Below, in pieces: positions 1 through 6,314 of a stretch of 8,771 bases of DNA. The DNA is from Planctomycetota bacterium. Lineage in GTDB: Bacteria > Planctomycetota > Planctomycetia > Isosphaerales > Isosphaeraceae. The stretch spans positions 1-8,771 of the forward strand of contig JAKBCQ010000061.1 in NCBI GenBank assembly GCA_021807585.1. Direction: 5' to 3'. Positions within the stretch are counted from its first letter, which is position 1. Every line of letters begins with the position of its first letter. The position numbers and the translations under genes were made by a program. The notes below the pieces were generated by a model, which searched no databases, was not told the origin of the DNA, and saw only the letters and a program-made list of their open reading frames with translations.

Positions 1-2817
1 TTCCACAATCGCGTCGACGTCGCCGCCGATCAGGAGAGTCGTCGCCTGGAGCGATTTGTCGTCGCTCACCTTGATCGCCCAAACGCCTGGAATCGCGATC
101 TTGGGAAGATCATAATTCGCGGAAATGACTAAATATTTGGCGTATCCTGGAACGGCGACGGTCCATTCAAAATCCGCCGCGACGAGGCCGATGTCGAGCG
201 ATTCGACCCCCCAAAGCGCGTGTTTCTTGCGGAAGTACGCGACGGGGTCGAGCTTGTACGCCGAAAACGTCAGGTTGTCGATGTTGCGCGTTTGAACGAC
301 GACGTGGGGTTTTTCTCCCGAGCGGAATTTCCTTGGCGTTCGAATCGATAAATAAGATTCTTTCATCTCTTGAATCATTTGCGCCGCGGTTTCGGCGTAG
401 CTGTTTGATTGCGCCGCGGCGATTTTTTCGTACATTCGCATCGCCTCGTCGGGCTTTTGGAGTTGATATCGGAGCAGAGTCGCGATTTGGATCTCGGCGA
501 ATTCACCCGCATCGTGGTTGGGAAACCGCCGCGCGATATCGCGCAACACCGCGATCGCATCATCGTAGCGTTTTTCCATCTCGTAACTTCGAGTGATCCG
601 ATGGAGAATCCTGGTAAGATCGCGATCGAGCGGATTGCGGTCGATGAATGCTCGCAGTTTTGTTCTCGCTTCTTCATATTTCTTGTCTTTAATTAAGCGA
701 TCGGCGATTTCGATCTCGGAGGCGCGGATCAATCCGCGCGACGCCGCGGCTTCGACTCCATTGGGGAAGCGTTTGAGGCATTCGTTCCAGCTTTCGATCG
801 CCTCGTCGATCCGATCTTCGATTTTGAGCATCCTGCCGAGTTGAACGAGCGCGATCGGCGCCAGCCGATCGAAATCGGCTTTCGCCTCGGGCGCGATCGC
901 GCGGTAACCTTCCCCAGCGAGAAACCTGCGCAGATCGGCGATCGCCTCCTCGGCTCGGCCGTTGTATTCCACCCAAAAGCGCGACCAATCGCGATCGCTC
1001 GGAGATTCGAATTTGTTCGAGAGTTCTTCCGAATTTTCATAGGTGATTTTGAGAACTCCGTCTTCAAGGTAATAGACGAGCCCCAATTGCGCCAGCACGA
1101 GTTCGAGGGTCGTTCGAAGCGGAACGCCTTTGACGTCGATCGTCACCGTCGATCCCATTGTTTTATCGGCTTCAGAAAGGCCAATCGGATCGATATATAT
1201 CGGTAACTCGTGCCCGCGATCGGATTTCACCGCGGCTTTTATATATCCAATCACTTCTTCAAGAGTCGTCTCGTTGGGGAACGGCATATCGATCGGTCTG
1301 TTCAATTGATTGAGAACTTTTTGTGATCGCGGATCGAAGGTTCTAAGCGTCATCGCTCCGGCGCGGGGCGAACCGTAGACGCCTCGCGTCGCCGCGAGGA
1401 GCGAGGGAGGGATCGGCTCGCGCGCCGCGGCGATCTCGAACGATGCGCGACCCGCGAGCGGATGTTCGGGATATTCTCTGAGAAATCGCTCGAGCGCCGC
1501 GATTCCCAGCGTCGTTCGTCGTTCGGCGATCTTCCTCAGCCGTTCGGCGTCTCCGGCGGCCTTCGATGCGCTCTCGGCTCGATCGAATGCGTCGTTCGAC
1601 TTGAACTTCGCATTCGCATTCGCATTCGCATTCTTGTTTGCGTGCGCGTTCGCATTTGTATCGGCTTCTTCGTTTACGTCGGCGTTCGCTTCGTCATTTC
1701 CGTTCGCGATCGGTTGATCGATGCTTTGAAATCCTTGATTTCTCGCGTCTTTCCGCCCGGGAATCTTGGCCTCCTCGGCCGCAAATTCTTCCTCCAGTTT
1801 GCGGCGGTATTCTTCGACGAGGGGATTGGAATGACGAAGCGTCGTTTCGTCGAAGACGGTGAGGAGATCGTACGTGTCGGCGATCCGATAGAGCGATCGC
1901 GCGCGCAGTCCGTCGAGCGCCGGGTCGGCTCGCTTCGAAGCCAATAGGTCGGCGAGGTCGATCCACGTTCGTCGCGCCGAGCGATCGTCTCCCGTCAATA
2001 ATAGACATTCGCCGAGAACAAACCGAGCTTCATAGAATGGTTTTTCATTGGGATAATCCTGAACGTATTTTTGAAGATCGAGAATCGCATCGTGAAGGAA
2101 GCCGTAATCGCGCGCGGTATCCGCGGCGCGGAGGAGGAGCCGGGCTTTTTCCGAGGGGGATCGAGCGATTTCGGAGGCGCGAAGGAGGAGTTCGCGCGCC
2201 GATTTGGGATCGGCGACGGCCGACGTTTCCTCGGGCTTGAGCATTGAATCGGCGATTCGTTCTTCGATCTTCGCGGTCGCGTCTTTGTTCGCGAACGAAA
2301 GGACGGCGCGCGCCTGGCGGTCGAGGATCGTCTCGGCGGCTTCGAAACGACGCGCGTCGATCTCAACCGCGACGAGTTCGGATTCGAGCTTCGTTTTCCA
2401 CACGCTTGCGGGATCGGCCAGAATCGTCCGGGTCAGGAGCGTTCGCGCCGGGTCGAGCTTTTTATCGAGCCGGAGCGCGATCGCCTCGATCAATACGCCG
2501 TACGCTTTGTCCGCGGGTTTGGCCTTCTCGGCCCATGTTTTGAGCTCGGCGATCACCGCATCGTAGCGTTTTTCTTGCATCGCGGCGACGATCGAACCCG
2601 GTAAAACGGGGGCGACGGGCTCGACGGCGCGATGCGGAGCGAGGACGATCGATTCGGCTTCGTTCGGCTTCCTTTCGGCTTGAGCGCGTGCGGACTTCAG
2701 TGGTGTTTCCGCGACGACGATCGCCGTGAAAACGAGCGCCGCGATGAGATCGAGCCGGATGGATACAGTTTTAACGCGGTGTTGAAACGCTCGCGGGCTT
2801 GGTGAACGAAGAGTCAT
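1..2817 (-). CDS. Giant secreted TPR / STN-like / alpha-2-macroglobulin-family protein (C-terminus beyond window)
   Basis: The frame is open for all 939 codons from ATG at 2817 to base 1; I checked every in-frame triplet and found no stop. The start has a good Shine-Dalgarno (AAGGA, 7 nt upstream). Residues 1-45 look like a long signal peptide: a basic stretch, a hydrophobic core near 24-36 (LIAALVFTAIVV), then a possible ARA cleavage site. Residues about 80-340 are helical and TPR-like (EKRYDAVIAEL, with dyads such as YPNEKPFYEA). Residues 372-404 are an Asn/Ala low-complexity insert. Residues about 500-595 resemble the STN/secretin-like module common in planctomycetes (LPIYIDPIGLSEADKT, then STVTIDVKGVPLRTTLELVL). 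More TPR-like repeats follow at about 600-815. Residues 820-939 are beta-rich and resemble the first macroglobulin domain of planctomycete alpha-2-macroglobulins (FRSGEKPHVVVQTRNI, YKLDPVAYFRKKHA, IPGVWAIKVSD). Family members are envelope or periplasmic proteinase traps. The thioester and bait regions would lie outside the window, so the family call rests on the N-terminal part. Confidence 0.8.
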   Translation of the reverse strand, partial: MTLRSPSPRAFQHRVKTVSIRLDLIAALVFTAIVVAETPLKSARAQAERKPNEAESIVLAPHRAVEPVAPVLPGSIVAAMQEKRYDAVIAELKTWAEKAKPADKAYGVLIEAIALRLDKKLDPARTLLTRTILADPASVWKTKLESELVAVEIDARRFEAAETILDRQARAVLSFANKDATAKIEERIADSMLKPEETSAVADPKSARELLLRASEIARSPSEKARLLLRAADTARDYGFLHDAILDLQKYVQDYPNEKPFYEARFVLGECLLLTGDDRSARRTWIDLADLLASKRADPALDGLRARSLYRIADTYDLLTVFDETTLRHSNPLVEEYRRKLEEEFAAEEAKIPGRKDARNQGFQSIDQPIANGNDEANADVNEEADTNANAHANKNANANANAKFKSNDAFDRAESASKAAGDAERLRKIAERRTTLGIAALERFLREYPEHPLAGRASFEIAAAREPIPPSLLAATRGVYGSPRAGAMTLRTFDPRSQKVLNQLNRPIDMPFPNETTLEEVIGYIKAAVKSDRGHELPIYIDPIGLSEADKTMGSTVTIDVKGVPLRTTLELVLAQLGLVYYLEDGVLKITYENSEELSNKFESPSDRDWSRFWVEYNGRAEEAIADLRRFLAGEGYRAIAPEAKADFDRLAPIALVQLGRMLKIEDRIDEAIESWNECLKRFPNGVEAAASRGLIRASEIEIADRLIKDKKYEEARTKLRAFIDRNPLDRDLTRILHRITRSYEMEKRYDDAIAVLRDIARRFPNHDAGEFAEIQIATLLRYQLQKPDEAMRMYEKIAAAQSNSYAETAAQMIQEMKESYLSIRTPRKFRSGEKPHVVVQTRNIDNLTFSAYKLDPVAYFRKKHALWGVESLDIGLVAADFEWTVAVPGYAKYLVISANYDLPKIAIPGVWAIKVSDDKSLQATTLLIGGDVDAIVE
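1606..1704 (-). repeat. Asn/Ala-rich low-complexity insert with CGCATT hexamer repeat
   Basis: Inside the giant protein (residues about 372-404) the coding sequence becomes almost pure Asn, Ala, Asp and Glu, ending in NANANANAK. At DNA level four perfect tandem CGCATT units lie at 1609-1632 on the plus strand, with decayed GCGTTC/GCATTT-type copies up to about 1704. Because the unit is 6 bp, gain or loss of copies keeps the frame. It sits between the first TPR-like block and the STN-like module and is probably a flexible linker. Confidence 0.8.
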
Positions 2818-2824
2818 CGCAAAG

Positions 2825-2829
2825 TCCTT
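2825..2829 (-). promoter_or_regulatory. Ribosome binding site of the giant TPR/A2M gene
   Basis: On the minus strand AAGGA lies 7 nt before the ATG at 2817. It fixes the start and places a signal peptide directly at the N-terminus. Confidence 0.75.
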
Positions 2830-2944
2830 CACTGGGGTGAGAACCGGGAGACCGTCGCGGTTTTCGATTTTAGTGTTAGACGTAGCCCGGCCGCGATTCA
2901 TTCGACGAATCGGGAAAAATAGATATTAGCGCGGGCTAGCGAGT

Positions 2945-2998
2945 TGCGATCGACGCATATCCTGCGATCGACTCATATCCTGCGATCGACGTATATCG
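2945..2998. repeat. Three tandem copies of an 18-bp sequence
   Basis: The copies are TGCGATCGACGCATATCC (2945-2962), TGCGATCGACTCATATCC (2963-2980) and TGCGATCGACGTATATCG (2981-2998). The first ten bases are identical in all three and contain the palindrome CGATCG; changes are limited to positions 11, 12 and 18. The array starts 127 bp upstream of the start codon of the giant gene. It could be a cluster of regulator sites (inference) or a simple tandem duplication. Confidence 0.9.
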
Positions 2999-3053
2999 AT
3001 TGATTGGATAAGAATACGACGGCGTGTGCTGCGAATCCGGATTCGGAAGGACG

Positions 3054-3078
3054 AAACCGCCCGGGAGCCCGGTTTTTT
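3054..3078. terminator. Possible terminator hairpin with T-run
   Basis: AAACCG (3054-3059) can pair with CGGTTT (3070-3075) around a 10-nt GC-rich loop, followed on the plus strand by more T. It lies 88 bp past the stop of the VOC gene, so it could end that minus-strand transcript. However, the longer T-run is on the plus strand and the stem is only 6 bp, so the call is weak. Confidence 0.3.
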
Positions 3079-3165
3079 AATCGATCGATATCGGGCATGA
3101 TGTGCGGGAGTTCACCGCGGCGAGTCTCCCGCTCAGACTTCGTTCGAGCTTCCGTCGATCGCGTT

Positions 3166-3636
3166 TCACGCCGATCCGAACATTTTCGCCGAGCGGCGCT
3201 GGATTTCCTCGTTGGAGACGTCTTCGACGTGCGAGGCGAACCACCACGAGTGTCCGAAAGGATCCTCGAAACTCCCGGCGCGATCGCCGTAAAATTGATC
3301 CTGGACGGGCCTTTTCACTTTCAATCCCGCGGCGACGGCGCGGGCGACAAAAGAATCAACTTCTTCAACATACAAACAAATCATAACAGGAGAGCCGCCG
3401 AGCGTCGCGGGAGAGACGGCGCCCATCGCCGGCGATTCCTCCGCGAGCATGAACCGCGCCGCGCCGATCGTGAACTCGGCGTGGCCGATGCGTCCGTCGG
3501 GCCCCTTGAGCCGCATCGTCTCGACCGCGCCGAGCGCCGTTTGATAAAAATCGAGCGCGGCCGCGGCGTCTCCGACGATCAGGTAAGGGGCGGCCGATTG
3601 ACGACCGTCGGGAATCGGTTTCACGGGGTTCGACAT
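3166..3636 (-). CDS. VOC-superfamily protein, PhnB/glyoxalase-like
   Basis: A 156-residue, single-domain protein of normal length for the PhnB-like (COG2764) branch of the vicinal oxygen chelate superfamily. Visible family features are AAPYLIVGDAAAALDFYQTALGA at residues 15-37, the HAEF segment with a possible metal ligand His52, the LYVEEVDSFVARAVAAG helix at 88-104, and the closing DQFYGDRAGSFEDPFGHSW (about 113-131). A HVEDVSNEEI tail follows, typical of these proteins. Members bind a metal in a cavity made by paired beta-alpha-beta-beta-beta units and act as lyases, dioxygenases or antibiotic-binding proteins; the substrate cannot be read from sequence, and many members are uncharacterised. 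The ATG at 3636 is preceded by AAAAGGA about 9 nt upstream. No signal peptide is seen, so it is probably cytoplasmic. It appears to be transcribed alone. Confidence 0.9.
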   Translation of the reverse strand: MSNPVKPIPDGRQSAAPYLIVGDAAAALDFYQTALGAVETMRLKGPDGRIGHAEFTIGAARFMLAEESPAMGAVSPATLGGSPVMICLYVEEVDSFVARAVAAGLKVKRPVQDQFYGDRAGSFEDPFGHSWWFASHVEDVSNEEIQRRSAKMFGSA

Positions 3637-3659
3637 CGAGAGGTTTCCTTTTGATAATG

Positions 3660-3680
3660 AACGATACGTCTAGAATCGTT
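3660..3680. promoter_or_regulatory. Inverted repeat in the VOC gene leader
   Basis: AACGAT (3660-3665) and ATCGTT (3675-3680) are perfect inverted copies around 9 nt. The element lies between the candidate promoter and the start codon of the VOC gene, where an operator or leader hairpin could act. A 6-bp match by itself may be chance. Confidence 0.3.
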
Positions 3681-3746
3681 GAGCGATGAGCGAATCCTCC
3701 GATCGAGAATCGATCGCGGGGGCGTCCGCACGCAATCCAATTCCAT

Positions 3747-3774
3747 ACGATAATCTCGCGAAGTCGAATGTCAA
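3747..3774 (-). promoter_or_regulatory. Candidate sigma70 promoter for the VOC gene
   Basis: Read on the minus strand there is a perfect -35 hexamer TTGACA (3774-3769), a 16-bp spacer, and TATCGT (3752-3747) as -10 (4 of 6 matches). The transcript would start near 3740, giving a leader of about 100 nt before the ATG at 3636. An A/T-only tract lies farther upstream at 3805-3828. Confidence 0.45.
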
Positions 3775-3804
3775 TTCGGCGCCGACGAAACGAGCGATCT
3801 GTTG

Positions 3805-3828
3805 ATAATAATAAATATATAAAAATAT
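3805..3828. other. 24-bp A/T-only tract in a GC-rich region
   Basis: All 24 bases are A or T (ATAATAATAAATATAT and on), which stands out against the surrounding sequence. It lies between the stop of the zinc-ribbon gene (3913) and the candidate VOC promoter. It might be a curved or easily melted upstream element, or part of the 3' end of the zinc-ribbon transcript; the sequence does not decide. Confidence 0.5.
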
Positions 3829-3912
3829 GTAGTGATCGCGGTGCGCAATTGGGCTCTGGGCGTTTGATCGACCGTCGCCGGCGGAGTTTTGAACGGGACG
3901 ACGCGCTCGAGG

Positions 3913-5226
3913 CTATGAGCGATCGTAATAGCGGCGGAAGGAGGGGGTTAAGAGCAGAAACGCGACGATCGCGTAGGCGACGAGCAGGCCGATACCCAAC
4001 GCGAGTTTATTCATGTCGATTCGATCGGTGATCGGCGTGATGACCTCGTCGGCGGAATCGACTTCGTCTCCACCTTTGACCTCGACCGAGTCGCTCGCCG
4101 CGGATTTGACCTCGACGGTTTCGTTGGCGTTAATCACGGGGAGTGCGATGAACGCGACGACGTCGACCGCGGCGCCGATTGAGAGCGCGATGATGAGAAG
4201 CTTGTACGTGACGCCTCGTAAAAATTGAATCGACGCGAAGACGCCGAAGAGGCAAATGAGGCCGAGAAAGATGGAACCGAGATCTCCCGCGAGGAACGCG
4301 ACGAGGGCCAAACCGAGGCCGGCGATCAGCGAGATTCCGCCGATCATGATCACGCCGAAGGGGATCGGATTCGACGCGGCGGCGTCGGCGAACGTTTCAT
4401 CATAATCTTCTTCGATCAGCGGAACCGCGGCGCCCGATTCGGCGTCGAAGCCGCACGCCGAACAGATCGAAGCGCCGGCGGGTATCAATCCGTCGCACGC
4501 GGGGCATTGCCGGGCGATCGATCCCGCGACCGAACCGCCGAGTTGGCCGCGTTTGAGCACGGGTTCGACGGGAGCGGGACGGTAAGGAGCGGCTTTGGCG
4601 CGAGGGTCGGGGAGATCATCGAACAATCCCGCGGCGTCGGCGGCTCGTCCGCGCGATCCTCCCGCGGCGTCGGCGAGCAAATCATCGCCGACGAGTTCGC
4701 GGAGGCTCCTTTCGCCGCCGCCTGAGCCTGCGCGCCGGGGATCGCTTGCCGGACGTTTCGGCGAACTCGATTCGTGTTTCGATCCTTCGTCGCGGTGTTT
4801 CGACTGCGCCGGTTCGCGTCGCGGCGCGGCGATTTCACGCGACGAGGGGGGGCGGGGCTTCGCGGCCGCCGGCTTGAACGTTTCGATCACCACCGACGAC
4901 GGGGGGCGATCCTTCGAGGTCGGCTTTGAATCAGATCGACGCACACCTTGCTGATCATGTGAAGACGACGGTCGCTTTCTATCTTTCGCCTTGAGTTCGA
5001 CGTCGCTTCCCGAGGGATGAATCTCGCGGGAGGACGCGGGGCGGGTGGGGGAGACCTCGGCCGACGAGGCTCGGTCGCTCGCGGCGAACGTTCCCGACGA
5101 AGGATCCCACGTACCGACGTAAAACTTGCCGCCGCATCGCGGGCATTTGAGCCGACGACCCGCCGATCCCTCGGGGAGGGTCAGCTCCAATTTGCAGTGG
5201 CAACACTGAACCGTTCCGTTCGTCAT
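3913..5226 (-). CDS. Double zinc-ribbon protein with four membrane segments, function unknown
   Basis: 437 residues, starting at the ATG at 5226, which puts an MJ0042-like zinc ribbon right at the N-terminus: VQCCHC at 6-11 and LKCPRCGGKFYVG at 26-38, pairing C8/C11 with C28/C31. Residues about 45-235 are Ser/Pro/Arg/Lys/Asp-rich and probably disordered. A second ribbon follows: RQCPACDG (C241, C244) and ICSACGFDAESG (C255, C258). Then come about four hydrophobic segments near 289-313, 316-337, 341-365 and 406-426, an acidic loop at about 369-400 containing two VEVK motifs, and a basic tail (FRRYYDRS). The layout suggests a cytoplasmic sensor-like or scaffold region anchored in the membrane; similar ribbon-plus-membrane proteins are frequent and uncharacterised in planctomycetes. 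There is no obvious Shine-Dalgarno. A longer TTG start at 5319 would only add a basic, featureless stretch. I cannot assign a function. Confidence 0.8.
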   Translation of the reverse strand: MTNGTVQCCHCKLELTLPEGSAGRRLKCPRCGGKFYVGTWDPSSGTFAASDRASSAEVSPTRPASSREIHPSGSDVELKAKDRKRPSSSHDQQGVRRSDSKPTSKDRPPSSVVIETFKPAAAKPRPPSSREIAAPRREPAQSKHRDEGSKHESSSPKRPASDPRRAGSGGGERSLRELVGDDLLADAAGGSRGRAADAAGLFDDLPDPRAKAAPYRPAPVEPVLKRGQLGGSVAGSIARQCPACDGLIPAGASICSACGFDAESGAAVPLIEEDYDETFADAAASNPIPFGVIMIGGISLIAGLGLALVAFLAGDLGSIFLGLICLFGVFASIQFLRGVTYKLLIIALSIGAAVDVVAFIALPVINANETVEVKSAASDSVEVKGGDEVDSADEVITPITDRIDMNKLALGIGLLVAYAIVAFLLLTPSFRRYYDRS

Positions 5227-5454
5227 CGTTTTCACGGTGGGTCGCTTTCGCCTGGTTCGACTCGCCTCGGTTCGATTCCGCTCCGATTTCAATCGCCCGC
5301 CGATGCTCGCTCTATCCAAGCATACGTCCCGATTTTCGCCCCCGGACGCGCCCGCCGCGTGAATCGTTCCCGGTTGCGCCGATCGCGCCGATCAACGCCG
5401 GAATTCCGATCTCGCTTTCCTCTCTGATACACGAGCATATTTCGACCCTCGTCG

Positions 5455-5913
5455 TCAATCGAAATCGCGAATCGACGCGATTTTTCCGGTGATCTCGTGA
5501 CGATACTCGAACATTTTTTCAAGTTTGCGACGGATGAAGCGTCCCGCGAGCGCCCGCCCGATCGCTCCGCAGCGGGGTTCGTAATCGATTTCGTCGCGAA
5601 GAATCGTTCCTCCGGCGCCGTCGTCGAGGAACAGATGCCGATGTAGCCAGCTTTGAAACGGTCCCGTCACCTGACGATCCGAGAACGATCGTCCACGATC
5701 GTATTCCACGTGCTCGGCGATCCATCGCATCGGAATCGGTCCCGTTTTCATACGTAATACGACGCGACTTCCCGGAAGGATCGAATCGCCCCCTTCGATC
5801 ACCTCGACCCGCTCCCACGGAGGCGTGAGTCGCGCCAGAGCGCCCGGACTTTCGTGAAACGCGAAGACGACTTCGGGGGGCGCGGCGATTCGCGATTCCT
5901 TGACGAACCTCAT
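5455..5913 (-). CDS. SRPBCC-family protein, COG4276-like
   Basis: 152 residues from the ATG at 5913, about the length of one START/Bet v 1-like helix-grip domain. Recognisable features are FVKESRIAAPPEVVFAFHESPGA near the N-terminus, ALARLTPPWERVEV, the PIPMRWIAEHVEY strand pair, GPFQSWLHRHLF, and the closing long helix with RRKLEKMFEYRHE. These match the COG4276 type, which in many bacteria stands alone or is fused to a TIGR01777 sugar-nucleotide epimerase-like domain. No such fusion or neighbour is present here. The family binds hydrophobic ligands in a deep cavity; the ligand is unknown. The start is supported by GAGGA 8 nt upstream. A longer frame from 6009 exists, but its extra 32 residues have no family match and would swallow this ribosome binding site. 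It is likely cytoplasmic. Confidence 0.85.
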   Translation of the reverse strand: MRFVKESRIAAPPEVVFAFHESPGALARLTPPWERVEVIEGGDSILPGSRVVLRMKTGPIPMRWIAEHVEYDRGRSFSDRQVTGPFQSWLHRHLFLDDGAGGTILRDEIDYEPRCGAIGRALAGRFIRRKLEKMFEYRHEITGKIASIRDFD

Positions 5914-5921
5914 CAAATCAA

Positions 5922-5926
5922 TCCTC
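5922..5926 (-). promoter_or_regulatory. Ribosome binding site choosing the short start of the SRPBCC gene
   Basis: On the minus strand GAGGA lies 8 nt before the ATG at 5913. It argues against the longer in-frame start at 6009. Confidence 0.65.
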
Positions 5927-6027
5927 GAAAATACGACTCGATCGCCGCCGGGCGGGCGGGCGTTTTGACGGCGAATGCTTTCGAGCCGACCCGGCTGATT
6001 GTACTCCAATCGCGTCGAACGTGTCGT

Positions 6028-6061
6028 ATTCGGCTGAATCGACGAGGATTTCGAGCCGAAT
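6028..6061. repeat. 8-bp inverted repeat in the divergent promoter region
   Basis: ATTCGGCT and AGCCGAAT are perfect inverted copies separated by 18 nt. The right arm overlaps the first CCGAATCGG palindrome and the second TTTCGAGCCGA copy, so several symmetric elements coincide at 6049-6064. Confidence 0.6.
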
Positions 6062-6302
6062 CGGCCCGCGGTCTTGACCGCGAACGAACCGACTCACTGT
6101 GAATTTAACACCGAATCGGCACGGAAGATTCGCGGCGATATTTTTACGGCTGTCGAATGTGAAAGCGTATTGAGGGAACATTTTCTTGCCGCTGGTGGGT
6201 TGCGTATCTTCACGATCCCGCACACGATGAGGAAAACCCTCTCGAGCGCGCGAGCCGTCGTCGAGCGGGTTGGTGCGTGCTTTCCCATTCCCGTTTCGCC
6301 AC

Positions 6303-6306
6303 GGAG
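6303..6306 (+). promoter_or_regulatory. Ribosome binding site choosing the Tat oxidoreductase start
   Basis: GGAG lies 8 nt before the ATG at 6315 and supports it over an in-frame GTG at 6270. Confidence 0.65.
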
Positions 6307-6314
6307 TCGAACAG

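Larger units (their letters stand above)
2818..3165. other. Intergenic spacer upstream of the giant gene, downstream of the VOC gene
   Basis: I see no convincing gene in these 348 bp. Reading away from the giant gene it holds the ribosome binding site, a C/G-rich leader without a recognisable -35/-10 pair, the triple 18-bp repeat (2945-2998), and a hairpin followed by six T (3054-3078). The promoter of the giant gene must be in here, but no close sigma70 consensus could be picked out. Confidence 0.6.
5914..6314. promoter_or_regulatory. Divergent 401-bp intergenic region between SRPBCC and Tat oxidoreductase genes
   Basis: No convincing gene is present. The region should carry promoters for both directions. 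On the plus strand TTGACC (6074-6079) could be a -35, but no good -10 sits at the right distance, only TGTGAA or TTTAAC nearby. Repeated elements are: TTTCGAGCCGA at 5979-5989 and 6049-6059; the palindrome CCGAATCGG at 6056-6064 and 6111-6119; and 8-bp inverted arms ATTCGGCT (6028-6035) and AGCCGAAT (6054-6061). These could be binding sites for a regulator. Confidence 0.45.

Noticed and set aside
1462..1947. Plus-strand open frame over the CGCATT repeat, with RIRIRIRI-like residues
   Set aside because: It is the reverse reading of the Asn-Ala linker of the giant protein, whose frame is open across the whole region.
2945..2998. The 18-bp triple repeat as a small CRISPR array
   Set aside because: The units are directly adjacent with no spacers and too short for CRISPR repeats, and no cas gene is near.
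3004..3654. Plus-strand open frame of 216 codons across the VOC gene
   Set aside because: It is the complement of a clearly conserved VOC gene and is rich in Arg, without recognisable domains.
4225..4725. Plus-strand open frame opposite the zinc-ribbon protein
   Set aside because: It is a shadow of the repetitive, GC-rich linker and membrane region; composition is Arg/Gly/Glu/Ala with no family signature.
5227..5319. Upstream TTG start extending the zinc-ribbon protein by 31 residues
   Set aside because: The extension is basic and featureless, has no ribosome binding site I can see, and precedes a zinc ribbon that normally lies at the extreme N-terminus.
5399..5408. Perfect 10-bp palindrome CGGAATTCCG downstream of the SRPBCC gene
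   Set aside because: A single short palindrome without a T-run or repeated copy is not enough to call a terminator or operator.
5914..6009. ATG at 6009 as the start of the SRPBCC protein
   Set aside because: The family match begins at the ATG at 5913, which has a GAGGA site in front; the extra 32 residues match nothing.
6270..6314. GTG at 6270 as the start of the Tat oxidoreductase
   Set aside because: It would put 15 more residues before the Tat signal, and the ATG at 6315 has a good GGAG site.
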